Part shown: positions 9,722 through 21,300 of the stretch, in pieces
Layout of the letters: each line of letters opens with the position of its first letter
Numbering within the stretch: position 1 is the first letter of the stretch
Source of the DNA: Miscanthus floridulus
Lineage: Eukaryota; Streptophyta; Magnoliopsida; Poales; Poaceae
Assembly (NCBI RefSeq): GCF_019320115.1
Contig: NC_089581.1
Span: 69,513,294 to 69,577,293 of the forward strand
Direction: 5' to 3'
DNA: 64,000 nucleotides
Program-made: the position numbers and the translations under genes
The notes under the pieces: model-generated
What the model was told of the DNA's origin: nothing
The model's database searches: none
The model's input: only the letters and a program-made list of their open reading frames with translations

Positions 9722-11674
9722 ACAAGATTAAGGACATGTTGTCCAACATGACAGCAGCAATGCGAAATGCAACTGTCCACTCCCTGTTATTGTGTGTTAG
9801 TCACAATATTAAAGGTGCCGCTCCGGATATGCTATGTATGTTTAGTTCATCTTATTAAACTTTATTTAGTTATATGTGATATCCCAATGTATGTTTAGTT
9901 AGTTATAATCTTATTAAACTTTGGTTTTGGAAGGAGAACTATATATTCCGAGGGGAAATCCTTTCAAAGTATTGTAGTTTTATTTTTTCTATGCTTGGTA
10001 CAAATATCATTATGGAAATTAGTTCTCTAAGATACATTATTATGGTTATGGAGAGGGTGTTCAATGTCAAGCAACATTACACATTGTTCTGCCTGCGAGG
10101 AGTATTTGCTCTAATAGTTACATGTGTACTTTAATCCTAATTAAAAATGGCACATTATTATTGTATCATGTTCCTTTTTTTCTTGCTTGGTTGTTATATA
10201 TGTATCCGATCGAGGACAAATGTATGTTGATACGACTGCATGGCAATCCCATGTTCATTTCAAGGTCACCACATTAGCCGATACCTTGCCGACATTTGCC
10301 CAATTTCATGATAATTGAAGCAATTGCAGTACTAGCTACAACTTTGTATTGGCGCTGATGGTATTATTGTTACCCAGTTTTGTTGTTGTTCAGTACAAAA
10401 TCCTTTTTGTAGACTTGTAGCTAGATTCAGCTCGATCTGGACATGCCTGGAGACAGGTGCTCATTATTCCTACGAGGTTTATTTTGTTTACATGTACTCT
10501 TTCTTCTACTCCTTCAATTCGGTTCCAATTTAAAGGTCATTTTTTAAAGTTTTTTACATACACAAAATTTACTAGATATTTAGACATATCATATGTCTTG
10601 GTGCATAACAAAAGCTATGTACCTAGAAAATCCAAAAATAACCTATAATTTGGGACAGTGGGTGGGATGAGTTACCTTTAACAGCTGATAGTTTATATTG
10701 TTTGTTGGTGCAATTTGTGCATGTACAGGTGAGAAAAATTGATCCATAGAAGCTATATTCTGCTCAAAACTTTAGTGTTATTTGGATGACATTGCCCACC
10801 ATAGTTAATTTTGTTTCCCGACAACATATGTTGATTGCAGAACTGGTTCCATGATTATCTAAAGAAAGAAGCTCTAAAACGGTATATGTACCGGTAGTTG
10901 AGAGCTTTTTCTAGGTCATTTTTTGAAATGTGATAAGCCATTTCCATTATCACGGAAATTAGTGGTCATTATTATTTTGATGAAATGATACTCCTTAGCT
11001 CACTTATGGAAAGCATGGGGTATTTTTTTTTTGGAAAAAGCATGGGGTATGTTGATAAAGTAGGTTTGCAAAGGCCGCATGAGAGGCATATTCAACTTCT
11101 CTAGAAGACCGTGTATTATGTACATATATAATATGCCCTAGAGACCAACCATATTGGATCAACGAATAGGCTCAGAGGGATTATGATCCATTAGGGTTTT
11201 AGTTAGAGTTATAATATGCCACAAGCATTGAAGAACCATTAGTAACGTTTATATATAGGAGGCGGTGGTGGAGGGCGTTTGCATGCATTGACGGCCTTCA
11301 CCAACGAAGTTTCCATATTTAGACATAACAAATTTACTAGACTCAATAGGACATAATCGTTCGAACATAACAAGGATGTTACATGTTCTTCAGATGCCCA
11401 ATGTTCCCTAAAGTGGCATTTAGTTCGATTAGGGATGAAAACAATCAAAAAGGTCGGGAAAAGTCTCTAGTCACTTTTAGTTTCACAAAACGAAAATGGA
11501 ATCGGGAACCTTGGTCGGGAAAATAGTAAGGGAAATGTCAGAGAATCGAAAATAGGAGAATTCGATTGGGTCCACGTTGATAATGGTCGGAACCGATTCA
11601 GGAACACCAAACAATGTAACCATGACTTTAAGATTTAATTGGCCACAACAAAACTATATAAGATCATACAATCT
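9722..11674. other. Intergenic, AT-rich, no gene seen
   Basis: The first few hundred bases are presumably the 3' UTR of the MATH-BTB gene. The rest is AT-rich with short ORFs only. At 11010-11050 a 14-base word (AAAGCATGGGGTAT) is repeated on either side of a T-rich 13-base insert. No RNA gene or intact transposon was recognised. Confidence 0.5.
11010..11050. repeat. 14-bp direct repeat around a poly-T insert
   Basis: AAAGCATGGGGTAT occurs at 11010-11023 and 11037-11050, separated by nine T and GGAA. The size of the repeat and the homopolymer between the copies look like a target-site duplication around a tail-only retroposed insert. Confidence 0.45.
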
Positions 11675-12055
11675 ATATACCCTTATAAAGCTAAACCCCA
11701 CGAGATAATTTTTCTCCTCATGCAAGGTGTCCACGTCATTTTCTCCACTAAGTGACCTCTATATACTCTTGTAAAGCTAAACCCCACTAGATGATTTTCT
11801 TTTCATGCAAGGTTTCCACATCATTTTTCACTAAGTGACCTCACTAGATGTTCTATCTCTTCATGCAAGGTGTCAACATCATTCTTCACTAAGTCCATGT
11901 CATCCCTTATTAATTACCAAGGGTCCATATCATTTTCCACTAAGTGACCCCGCTAGATGTTCTATCTCTTCATGCAAGGTGTCCACGTCATTCCCCACTA
12001 AGTCCATGTCATCCTTATTAATTATAAAAAAAATATCCACGTCATCTCTATCATG
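11675..12055. repeat. Four-copy imperfect tandem repeat
   Basis: Four units share the core TTCATGCAAGGTGTCCAC, then GTCATT...CACTAAGT. The first two units (about 84 bp each) also share CTTATAAAGCTAAACCCCAC-like starts. The last two (about 107 bp) share CTAGATGTTCTATCTC and CCATGTCATCC...TTATTAATTA. The two sub-types suggest two rounds of duplication. Confidence 0.75.
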
Positions 12056-12228
12056 TGCAATACTTTTAATCTTTAATCTATTAATATACAAGTCATCTAC
12101 ATACGCTATTTGTTTCATCATATATATTGCTCTATAACGTAATCACATATATATTCTATTGGTTTTTCTTCTATTAACTTACTGATTTTTTACCAGATCT
12201 GATACAATAAAATAACATGCAAGTCAAA

Positions 12229-12333
<105 letters not shown>

Positions 12334-13539
12334 TACAAAATACCATATAGTAATGCTACGTATACAACAGATTTATTTTTAGAAAAAACCCACGGCAACG
12401 CGCGGGGTATGCTTTAGTTCCAAAAAGCATGATGCACGTGAAATTTATCATCAGTGTATATTTCCATGAAGCCATAGACTAGGGAATATAAATTTCAATT
12501 CTCGTTATTTACTTTGGAAAGCATAATTAGATAACCGTAAAAAAACATGGAAAAATGGAAGAAAATAAAACAAATTGGCCAACTATTTGTGACAAAAAAA
12601 GCAAAACACGCGGGATAAAATAAAATATACAAATTGCGGGTGTGCTAGTGTACTAAGTACACAAACAAAGGCAAGTAGGTAGAGAAAACATGCATTTCAT
12701 TAATTCTTTAATCAACAAAATTAAGCGCGCGTGGCGTCGTCTTCGCTTTTTTGCCTTCTCCGTGCATGGTGATGGTAGATGGATGATAATTAATGTAGGT
12801 GTAGGCGTTGGTATGATCCATGGCCTCGTCGGTCATGGGCGACGTGTGAACGTCAATGGTTGGTTAGTAATATGCATGAAGAAGAAACGAAGCGTCGACT
12901 TGATATTGACCAATAAATATTAAAGTTGCTCAACAATTAAGATAACCCAATCTCCGGCTCAGACAGTCGACGAGATGACAGTTTGTGCTCTCGGCCTCGT
13001 CGCATGCATGTGCTATCTGCACCGTTCAAAACTGCTTTGAGATTCGTGCTGCGCACACACTACTGTTTGGCATTACACGTATCTCGAAGCGCAGTGTGGA
13101 CGGCTGCGATAGCACATCCTCGATGTGCATGTATGCACCAAAAAAGTTGCTTTGGAATGGAAGACACATTCGTGCACCAGCTAGATGGCGCTTTTATTAT
13201 TTGTCGATGTAACTGATGGGCTTCAACGCCCAAAGCAGCTCCCTAGGAAGGACCGGACCGTACCCCTCCCGATGGCGCGAAGAACTCAACGTACAGCTAG
13301 CCATCAGACGTCGTTTGTGGCTGCTTCAATGAGCTAGCATCAGCAGCAGCATGCCGGCGTGGTACGTCAGCGCCGGCTTCGTTGGCTTCTTCGTTAGACA
13401 TGCGCGGGGTTGATTTGAGGTTTAGAAGACTGAGCTCGCCGAAGATAACAATGATGGTGCAGTGACCCATGTCGATAGGCAATGCACGAGTGCGACGACG
13501 GTGGTCTCGGCAGCGGCGATGGATCCGATCATCACGGAC

Positions 13540-13720
13540 TCGTAGCTATCGATCTTCTCGGCAGCATCGATCTTCTTCATAGCTAGGCTCGCTCGTAGCT
13601 ATCGACCTTCTCGGCAGCATCTTCATAGGCTCGATCGTAGCGATAATCGACCTTCTCGGCGGCATCTTCACAGGCTCGCAGCTATGGATCGGATGTTCTC
13701 GGCGGCATCTCCGATCCGAT
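13540..13720. repeat. Degenerate tandem repeat (TCTCGGCGGCATCTTC-type)
   Basis: Three to four imperfect units containing CTCGTAGCTATCGA and CTTCTCGGCAGCATCTTC words, alternating. The repeat is read as a 13-residue peptide repeat on the minus strand. Confidence 0.5.
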
Positions 13721-14077
13721 CCGGTGACAATCTGGCTGAAGAAAATCTTCTCGGCGTGCATGTAATTAACTGAGGAAATAGAGAGAGATCAGTTTGTGTG
13801 ACTACCTGTATGTGCCGGCCATGATCTCCACCATCCAGCAGCTAGCTACTAGCTGATGATCTCCAGGCGTCTCCCATGTACGTGGCCGGCCGGCCGGCCG
13901 GCGACGAAGCTGGAGCTTTGCCTTCTCGATCTGTATTATGTACTGGCGTGTGCGTGTCTGGTCTGAGTGTGTGAGCTATATAGCGTGTGTTGGTGTGAGA
14001 GACAGTCTCCTCCTCTCGTATGAGTGTGTGTGTGTGTGCCTGCGGACCCTCGCTCCCTGGCGTGTGTAGCGGCTCTC

Positions 14078-14085
14078 CTTTTATA
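14078..14085 (-). promoter_or_regulatory. Candidate minus-strand TATA box
   Basis: The reverse complement of CCTTTTATAGG gives CCTATAAAAGG, an ideal plant TATA context, about 320 bp upstream of the ORF starting at 13761 on the same strand. Confidence 0.3.
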
Positions 14086-14565
14086 GGCCAACGGCGATGC
14101 AGCTAATGACCCTACAGCTGCCTAATTAATAATACCCATATTCATATTATTTCCTTGTTAGCTTTTGTATCGTTTTCTTCTTTCTTTTTATATATGAGCA
14201 CCAACCAATCAGCTTGATCGATACTTGCCATAGATAGGATCATATCACCAGGTGAGTGCGTATTATTCCTTGGGCCTGTAATGACCCTCTTTTGGTTCGT
14301 TTGGCGCGCTTGGGCAGGTGTTTTTGCGAGTAGTTCTGCTGGTAGGTCAAGTTGGGCCATGTTCGCTGATCCCTTGGTGATTAGCCTAGTGGCTGGGCGT
14401 TAGCTTTTGTTTACGTTTCTTGCAGTACTGTTAAACTGTGTAATTTCGTTACATCAGTAATGAAATTTGGTTTTACCGTGGTGGAAAAAAAATATATCAA
14501 GCGAGTATATATAATTGGCTAGCTTTCCATTTGTGAAGCACGTCCAGCCAGTACATAATGGACCA

Positions 14566-14567
<2 letters not shown>

Positions 14568-14630
<63 letters not shown>
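14568..14630. repeat. (TA)n microsatellite
   Basis: Uninterrupted TA dinucleotides ending at TTTTTGTTTCG, directly next to a hAT-type MITE. Confidence 0.95.
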
Positions 14631-14631
<1 letters not shown>

Positions 14632-14633
<2 letters not shown>

Positions 14634-14743
14634 TGTTTCGCTGAAAAATCATGGCTGAAAGTACCGTTCGCTGATTTGTTGTGAGAGAAAAATACTGTTC
14701 CTTTGCTGAAACAGTACGGCTCATAAGACAAGCGAACATGGCC
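14632..14743. mobile_element. hAT-type MITE copy
   Basis: The sequence contains the string family GGCTGAAAGTAC, GCTGATTTGTTGTGAGAGAAAAA, ACTGTT, GCTGAAACAGTACGGCTCATAAG and ends CAAGCGAACATGGCC. The same arrangement recurs at 25778-25908. The copy is truncated or degraded at its left end by the microsatellite. Confidence 0.5.
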
Positions 14744-15067
14744 ATAATAGCTCAATTGCAATTGTCGTCGACACACCTAATTAATTATATGATGCAAATA
14801 AATATATATGTACACGTGCATCAACGCCGAACGATGATAAAATATTACGCCGTAGTATGTATTTGCTAGCCACGCACGTACACTCATAATAGTTCTTTCC
14901 TTCTTATATCATTTCTCACTATTTTATTTTAGAACAAAAAAACACAAAATGCATACGTACTGCCGCCTTCAAAACCTGCACATATCACTCCACGTCTCTT
15001 TTATCAAAGGTACGGTGTCAATAATTTAGTGAGGGCTTTAGTGTACGAAAATCCATCAAACATTTTT

Positions 15068-15114
15068 AGTGGAACCATTCAACATTTTTTTTTTTGAGTG
15101 GAACCATTCAACAT
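15068..15114. repeat. 18-bp direct repeat around a poly-T insert
   Basis: AGTGGAACCATTCAACAT occurs at 15068-15085 and again at 15097-15114, separated only by ten T and one G. The repeat length is typical of a target-site duplication made by target-primed reverse transcription, with only a poly(A/T) tail inserted. Confidence 0.6.
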
Positions 15115-15377
15115 GGGTCAACTCCCAAGTTTGTGAATGAACTTGGGCCAAACCAGTTGCGCTTGGGGCCTGCCAGTGCCAGGAGTACAAAACTGGACCG
15201 AGCGTGGGCTGGCTTCCAAGTGTGAATGACCAACGAAACGAGGACTCAGACTAGGTTTTTTGCGCTTTTCCGCACAAGCACAGGCACAGGCGGGCCGCCG
15301 GCGGAGTGGTCCACTCTCCTGCCGAGCGAACCCGAGAGCAGGTGCCACTGGCATAGAGGGAGCGGCCGGGGTACAGG

Positions 15378-18300
15378 ATGCGGGGGTTGAGACGCGCGGC
15401 GAAGCGCGCCGGGGAGATGGCGTTCAACGCCGCCGGCGGCGCCGTCAACTGGTTCCCGGGCCACATGGCCGCGGCCTCCCGTGCCATCCGCGACCGTCTC
15501 AAGCTCGCCGACCTCGTCATCGAGGTCCGCGACGCCCGCGTGAGTCCCCCGCGCCCCCCTCCTCTCTTCTCTGCCTAACTTACTGAGCGCCGCGCGTTGT
15601 TGGCACGGGCGTTCGGGGTCAGGGCTGCTCTTGGCGCTCGGTCGGTGTTCGACCGAATGAAATAATAAGATTATCTACTATATAGATAGAAAATACAACA
15701 GTCAAACAGAACTTAAGGAAGTTATGATATACCAGGATTGCTTCTCATATCAATCTAGTCTGCAGTAGTATATTACATTATTATTACCCGACGGTGACGC
15801 CGCTCATTGATACACTTGTGACCGCCGGCTGATCGCCGTCGACATGAGCACACAAGAAATACAATATTTGGAGTGGTAGATTCGCAGAGAGGAGGAACCA
15901 TCCTCAGCTCTGTCGAGTGTTTTCTGAATAAGCAATGAACTGAGTTTGGTCATACATAACATGACACTTAAGTACTAGAATAAGACACTGCCAGATATAG
16001 TTCTACTGTGCGCCATCCGACTATGAAAACGTAGCTCTTCTCCTTCAGTTGACGCCTGTAGTGTCCTGCATGACACTCATGCTCAACGGCCCCTCTCAAT
16101 CAGTCCCCAACAAACCTGGCGAAAAATATTTGATGGGGCTGATTTCAATGTTTTCCCCCCTTCTTTTGCCATCTTATGTACATAGCATATACTTGCTTAG
16201 TGTTCTTTACTTCTCTGATTATCGGTGTACTGCTACTGTACTTATGACCAGATTCCATTATCCTCAGCAAATAAAGACCTTCAACCAGTGCTCTCAGCAA
16301 AGAGGCGAATTCTTGCTCTAAACAAGAAGGATCTTGCAAACCCCAATATAATGAATGTATGTATGGCTCAGTCTCTTAGCCTGCAATCCTCACTTCCTTC
16401 TTATTTACATTTATTTAAAAAATAAAAATGTGTATGCTGGTTGGTTTAATGTTCTCCACATATTCCAATTTTGATTAACTCATCATAGTTTGTTGTTCAC
16501 TTTTTCTATGTACTGACCATCACAGGTTCATATTTACTTTTTATTTACAGAGGTGGATTAATCATTTTGAATCATGCAAGCAGGATTGTATTTCAGTAAA
16601 CGCACATAGCTGCAGTTCTGTTAATCAGGTTACTTATCTGTCAGTTTCATGTTTATGCATTTTTGTCATTGAAACTTCACACTATATATTTTTGTGCTGG
16701 AAGGTTTATGGTTGAGTGAGTATCAAGCTGTGTAATTCTGTAGTATACAATATATTTTTTATCTCATAATTTCTTAAAAGGTCAGTTAAAATCATCATCA
16801 TTTTCTATATGACTAGTACAGGTCTTTAAGAATTCAACAATAAACAATGGCAAAAAAAAGTAAGCCATGAACTCTTGTGGTATAACATGAAATCTCTCTT
16901 GTTTCAAAATAATTCTTTCAAATAGTTTCAAGCAAGTTATCATCAGAGTATGATTTTACTCGATGCACTGGATTGAGATTTAGTTGCTGTGTTTAATACT
17001 TGACTTGAGTGAACTACTGGAAGTGTCGGATATCTATACCCAGGTATCTGAGCCAAAAGATTAATGATCCTCACGTCGCCTCATCCGATGGTTAAGGACG
17101 AAACTGCGGCCTCGTCCGACCTCCCAGGGGTTGGGCGGGGCCTCGTCCAACTCCGAGGACGAGGTTTCCGCCTCGTCCGACCCCAGGGGCCAGGCACGAC
17201 TTGTCCAACTCCGAGGATGAGGTTTCCGCCTCGTCCGACCCAAGGCGTGGGCTCCAACTCTAAGGACAAGGTTTCCACCTCGTCCGACCCCCAAGGGCCG
17301 GGCCACGCCTCGTCCAACTCCGAGGACGAGGTTTCCGCCTCGTTCGACCCCAAGGCGTGGGTTCCGACTCGTCCGGTCCCACAGGAAGGGCTTCGCCTCG
17401 TCCGACCCCCGAGGGTCGGATTCTGTCTCGCCCGGCCCCCACGGCGAGATTTCCGCCTCGCCCGTTCCCTATGAGTCGGATTTACAACCGGACAAAAGCA
17501 GTGTCCCCGGGGTAGGACCCGAACCGCTTCAACCACTACGGCTTGGAGGCGCACGCCCGGGAGCACGTCTCGGACGTGACCTGATGTGACTGGCGGTTGC
17601 ATCAGGCCATGCTGGGAGACTCACGTTGCCCACCCCGTCAACATGCCAGCACTGTGCTGCCAACTCCCTGCTTGACCACCGTCCAACGTCAGTCGACCGG
17701 CGTCAGTTGACTGGCACTGTATCGCTAGCCCCCCGTATGGCCTTTGTCAGGGACCTTTTGACCATTCTGTCCGCTCGGATGGGATGGAAGACAAGAACGA
17801 CGCATGCCGCCCGCCCGCATGCTGCAACGGCTAACAGGACTCCGGTACGACGCCGCTGCTACCATGATCTACAGGGTCAGCGGGACCTACGCGAAGAGGA
17901 GAACGACACACCTCCGGGAGCCTGTTTTCTCTTTCTCTTTCCCTCTTCCCTTCGGCTGTAACCCCTGCTTTCCCTTAGGCTATAAAAGGGAAAGCAGGGC
18001 GTCCCACTGGGGGGGGGGGAGACATCGAACAAGTGCATCCCATAGCATCGGTTCACCGCACCAAATCACGAACAACACATCACCAGAGACTTGGGACCAA
18101 TCCCTCTCTCGTCCGTTTGTAACCCCTACTACGAACTTTTCAGTGCTAAGTAATACAAGCAGCAGCCAAGAACTAGACGTAGGGACATTCTGCCCAAACC
18201 AGTATAAATCTTGTGTCTTCTTAGCACATCATCCGGGCCAGACGCGTAATATACAAATTTACTCGTTGGTGTTTACTCAAAACACCGACAGGAAGTATAT

Positions 18301-21300
18301 GAAGTTGTATGTTACACGAAAATTGTAGTTGAAGAATTTTTTCTCTGTTCCTCTCAGAATTCCCAGAATTCAAGTTTTGCTGCAAAAAGCAAAGGAAGGA
18401 AGCAATACTTACAGAAAAAGCTCTTTAGGTGCCTTCACTTTTACCACAAAGGCCTCCACATATTCCAATCAATGGCCTCTATTTTGCATAACCTTTTTCT
18501 ATATGGGAGACATGACTGATGACTCCGATAAAAAAATTGTAAGCAATGAGGATTGCTTGCAATAATAGATTGACTGATTAGGATACAAGGTACATGTATA
18601 TATGGAAACAGAATCAATCAAGATTCCTTCTCCTATCCCTAACCAACCCAATAGTGCTGGCTGTGCTATGAGCGCACAGGCCCTATATATACACGCATAA
18701 GGTGCATATGACACAAATGTGTCAAACAAAATGATGTTAATATTTTCATTATGATATAAACAGGGTTTTGGCATTTTTTAGGATCCATATGACAATCAAA
18801 GGTATGTAACCATTGGGTGAACTGTTCTATCAGTTTGATCCCAGATGATACTGTATGTTGTCTTTAATGTACATTATAGTTTAAAGTCTGTTATTGATTA
18901 TTATTTTTTTGTATTTACAGCTTCTTGGTTTTGCTGAGCTGAAACTAAAGGAAGCAATCTCAAAGGAGCCCACCCTTCTGATTATGCTTGTTGGTGTCCC
19001 TAATGTTGGCAAGTCTGCACTCATAAATTCCATTCATAGAATTGCTACTTCTCGATTTCCAGGTATAATAATTTCAGAAGAAATTAAGTCATTTTTTATT
19101 GTTTGTGATCCATGTTTATATTGCTGTATATCCAGTGAAAGATAAAAATAAACGGGCTACAGTGGGGCCTCTGCCAGGTGTTACACAAGATATTGCAGGG
19201 TATAAGGTAATGCTGTTGAGCCAATGTTTCTTTAACATCAAAGACTCCTTTATATTTATGTTTTTATTCTTTCCGTATTATTTTGCTAGACAACAGAAAA
19301 CATGAAGATCATCTATGTTAACCATTTTGCCTCCTAACTGCTGTTATTTATGTGGGACACTGTCATTATGAACATCTTTCTTTTTGTCACTTGATGTTAA
19401 CAGTAAATGTTGTAAAAGGGAAGATTGAGGCACACACACCCATGGAGTATGATTCATTAAAAATGATGTGCAGTCTCTGGCAAAAATTGCATGGGCCCTA
19501 CATTTTTATTACTGCATGAAACACCTGATTCATGGTATATGCATTTTTTTAACATTTTTTGTTTCTCGAACAACGCAGGAGAGCTGTGTGTCATTAAATT
19601 AAGAAGAAAAATAGTACAGGGAGAGATCAAGAGGCCTCTCCAAGTCCCAACCCGTTACAAAGCACCAACTCCTATTACAAAACTGAAACAAAAATATGAC
19701 CTCGACCAGAAAAAAACATCCCCTCAAGATAGGACGCCTGGGGAGAGCTATTATGAACTTTAGTTCATTTGGGGATAACCATTGCCAGGAAGATAGCTGG
19801 GCAAAGTCGGCTTGGAAGGGAGACTAGAGTACTTGGGGGAATTGGATTGTTTGTTCTTCTTCCTTGTTTCTTCATCCATCAGCTCCCCTTTATGTAGATA
19901 GCATTCCATGACTCCTATGGAAGGCCCAATCAAATCCTAGGAAACCATATCCAATCTTATCTTTAATTGATTCAAATCTAATCCGATCCTTCTAATTGAT
20001 CCTATGGCTCCCTAACTGATGCCCCATAACAAGAGCAACCTAGCGAGTTTGCTGAGAGTCCAGCAGAGCACCAAAGGACACATTCCTCCCCCACTTTGTG
20101 CAGTACCATCTGAACACAGGGGCTAGCTCCTTAAAAAAACAGAGTTTCTATGCTTCCAAGCTTCCCAGACTACTAGAATGATCAATGTATTAAGTCCTTT
20201 TCCCAGAACTTTAGGTAGTCCATTGATAGCATTGCACCATCAACTAGAGAAATGAGATACAGAAGGTTGAGGTGCCTGATCAAATAGACCCAGCCTCTGG
20301 AAGATGACTGCCCAAACCTGCCTTGAAAAAACACATGAGACGAGGATGTGCTGAATTGTCACACAGGGGACAGGCTGCCGGGTGTGTCAGACCTCTCTTA
20401 GCAAGCGGTCAGCTGTCCATCATCTATATACCAAGCAAAATGAAGAGCTTGCAATGTAGCGGGGCCCAACTTTTCCAGATGCGTTTCCATGGTGCAAATA
20501 TGATCAATTCTGTGAAAAAAACCACATGCAGATTTACTGCTGTATTTTCCTGAGATTGATAGTGTCCAGAGATGCTGATCATCAACTGCCGGGTCAAGGA
20601 CCATGCTGTCCACAAAGTCCCAAATCAGAAGATATTCAGTGAGCACTTGGACTGTTAATGCTCCCCTATATCAGAAACCCATCTTCTATTAATTAGGGCT
20701 TCTGCAACCGTCCTATGCTTTCTTGCCCTTTTGGAGATTAAGTTGAAAAGGTTCGGAGCCAATTCCAGGACTGTTTTTCCTTGGAGCCACCGATCAGTCC
20801 AAATTTAGTTGATTCTCCATTCCCAACCACAGATTTTACTGCAATTCCAAAAAGAGCATGAGCATTTCCTGGGACTTGAATGGGCAGACCTGTCCAGGGC
20901 CTTGATGGATCTGTTTTCTGCAACCATAGCCACCAGATGTGTAAAGCACAACCCAAGGTTTCGAGACTATGGATGTCAAGACCACCATGTTGAAGTGGTT
21001 GTTGCACCTTTCTCCAAGAAACCAGGCAATTGCCCCCATTGTCATTCTCCCGGCCTTTCCAAAGAAAGCCCCTACGCCTTTTGTCAATAGCCTTTATCGA
21101 AGATGATCCAAGGCAAATCCAAGGCGATCATGAGGTAAATGGGAATGGCTGTTAAAACAGCCTGGACCATGACAAGCTTACCAGCCCTGTTCATTAGAGA
21201 AGCTTTCCATCCTGGTAGGTTGTCGGCGACCTTGTCAATTAAAGGTAGCAAGTCTGCTTTCGACATCTGCATAGAAAGAGATCCTGTGCTTAACCTGTTG

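Larger units (their letters stand above)
12400..14565. other. Intergenic region, possible minus-strand transcription unit at 13546-14085
   Basis: No recognisable host gene. On the minus strand a good TATA box (TATAAAAG, plus-strand positions 14078-14085) is followed by a GA/CA-rich leader and, from an ATG at 13761, a 71-codon ORF. Its 13-residue unit (KMxPRRSIxATxEP) is repeated two to three times because the DNA at about 13540-13720 is itself a degenerate tandem repeat around TCTCGGCGGCATCTTC. A (GGCC)n run lies at about 13883-13902. From about 14230 to 14490 the sequence ends in GGTGGAAAAAAAA and could be the 3' end of a retroposon. None of this is enough to call a gene. Confidence 0.3.
17024..18290 (+). 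mobile_element. Solo LTR of a RIRE2-like Gypsy element in GTPase intron 3
   Basis: The sequence begins TGTCGGATATC and ends AACACCGACA, and is flanked by a perfect 5-bp duplication GGAAG (17019-17023 and 18291-18295). It shares its layout with the LTR at 42311-43629: a C/G-rich repeat block (17084-17470, units around CGAGGTTTCCGCCTCGTCCGACC), the TATA context GGCTATAAAAGGGAAAGCAGGGC, and an end near CCAGTATAAATCTTGTGTC. No internal element sequence is present, so it is the product of LTR-LTR recombination. It lies in the same orientation as the gene. Confidence 0.93.

Noticed and set aside
12390..12415. CACGGCAACGCGCGGGGTATGC, similar to a word found at many grass transposon ends
   Set aside because: I could not find a partner end or a target duplication, so no element is called.
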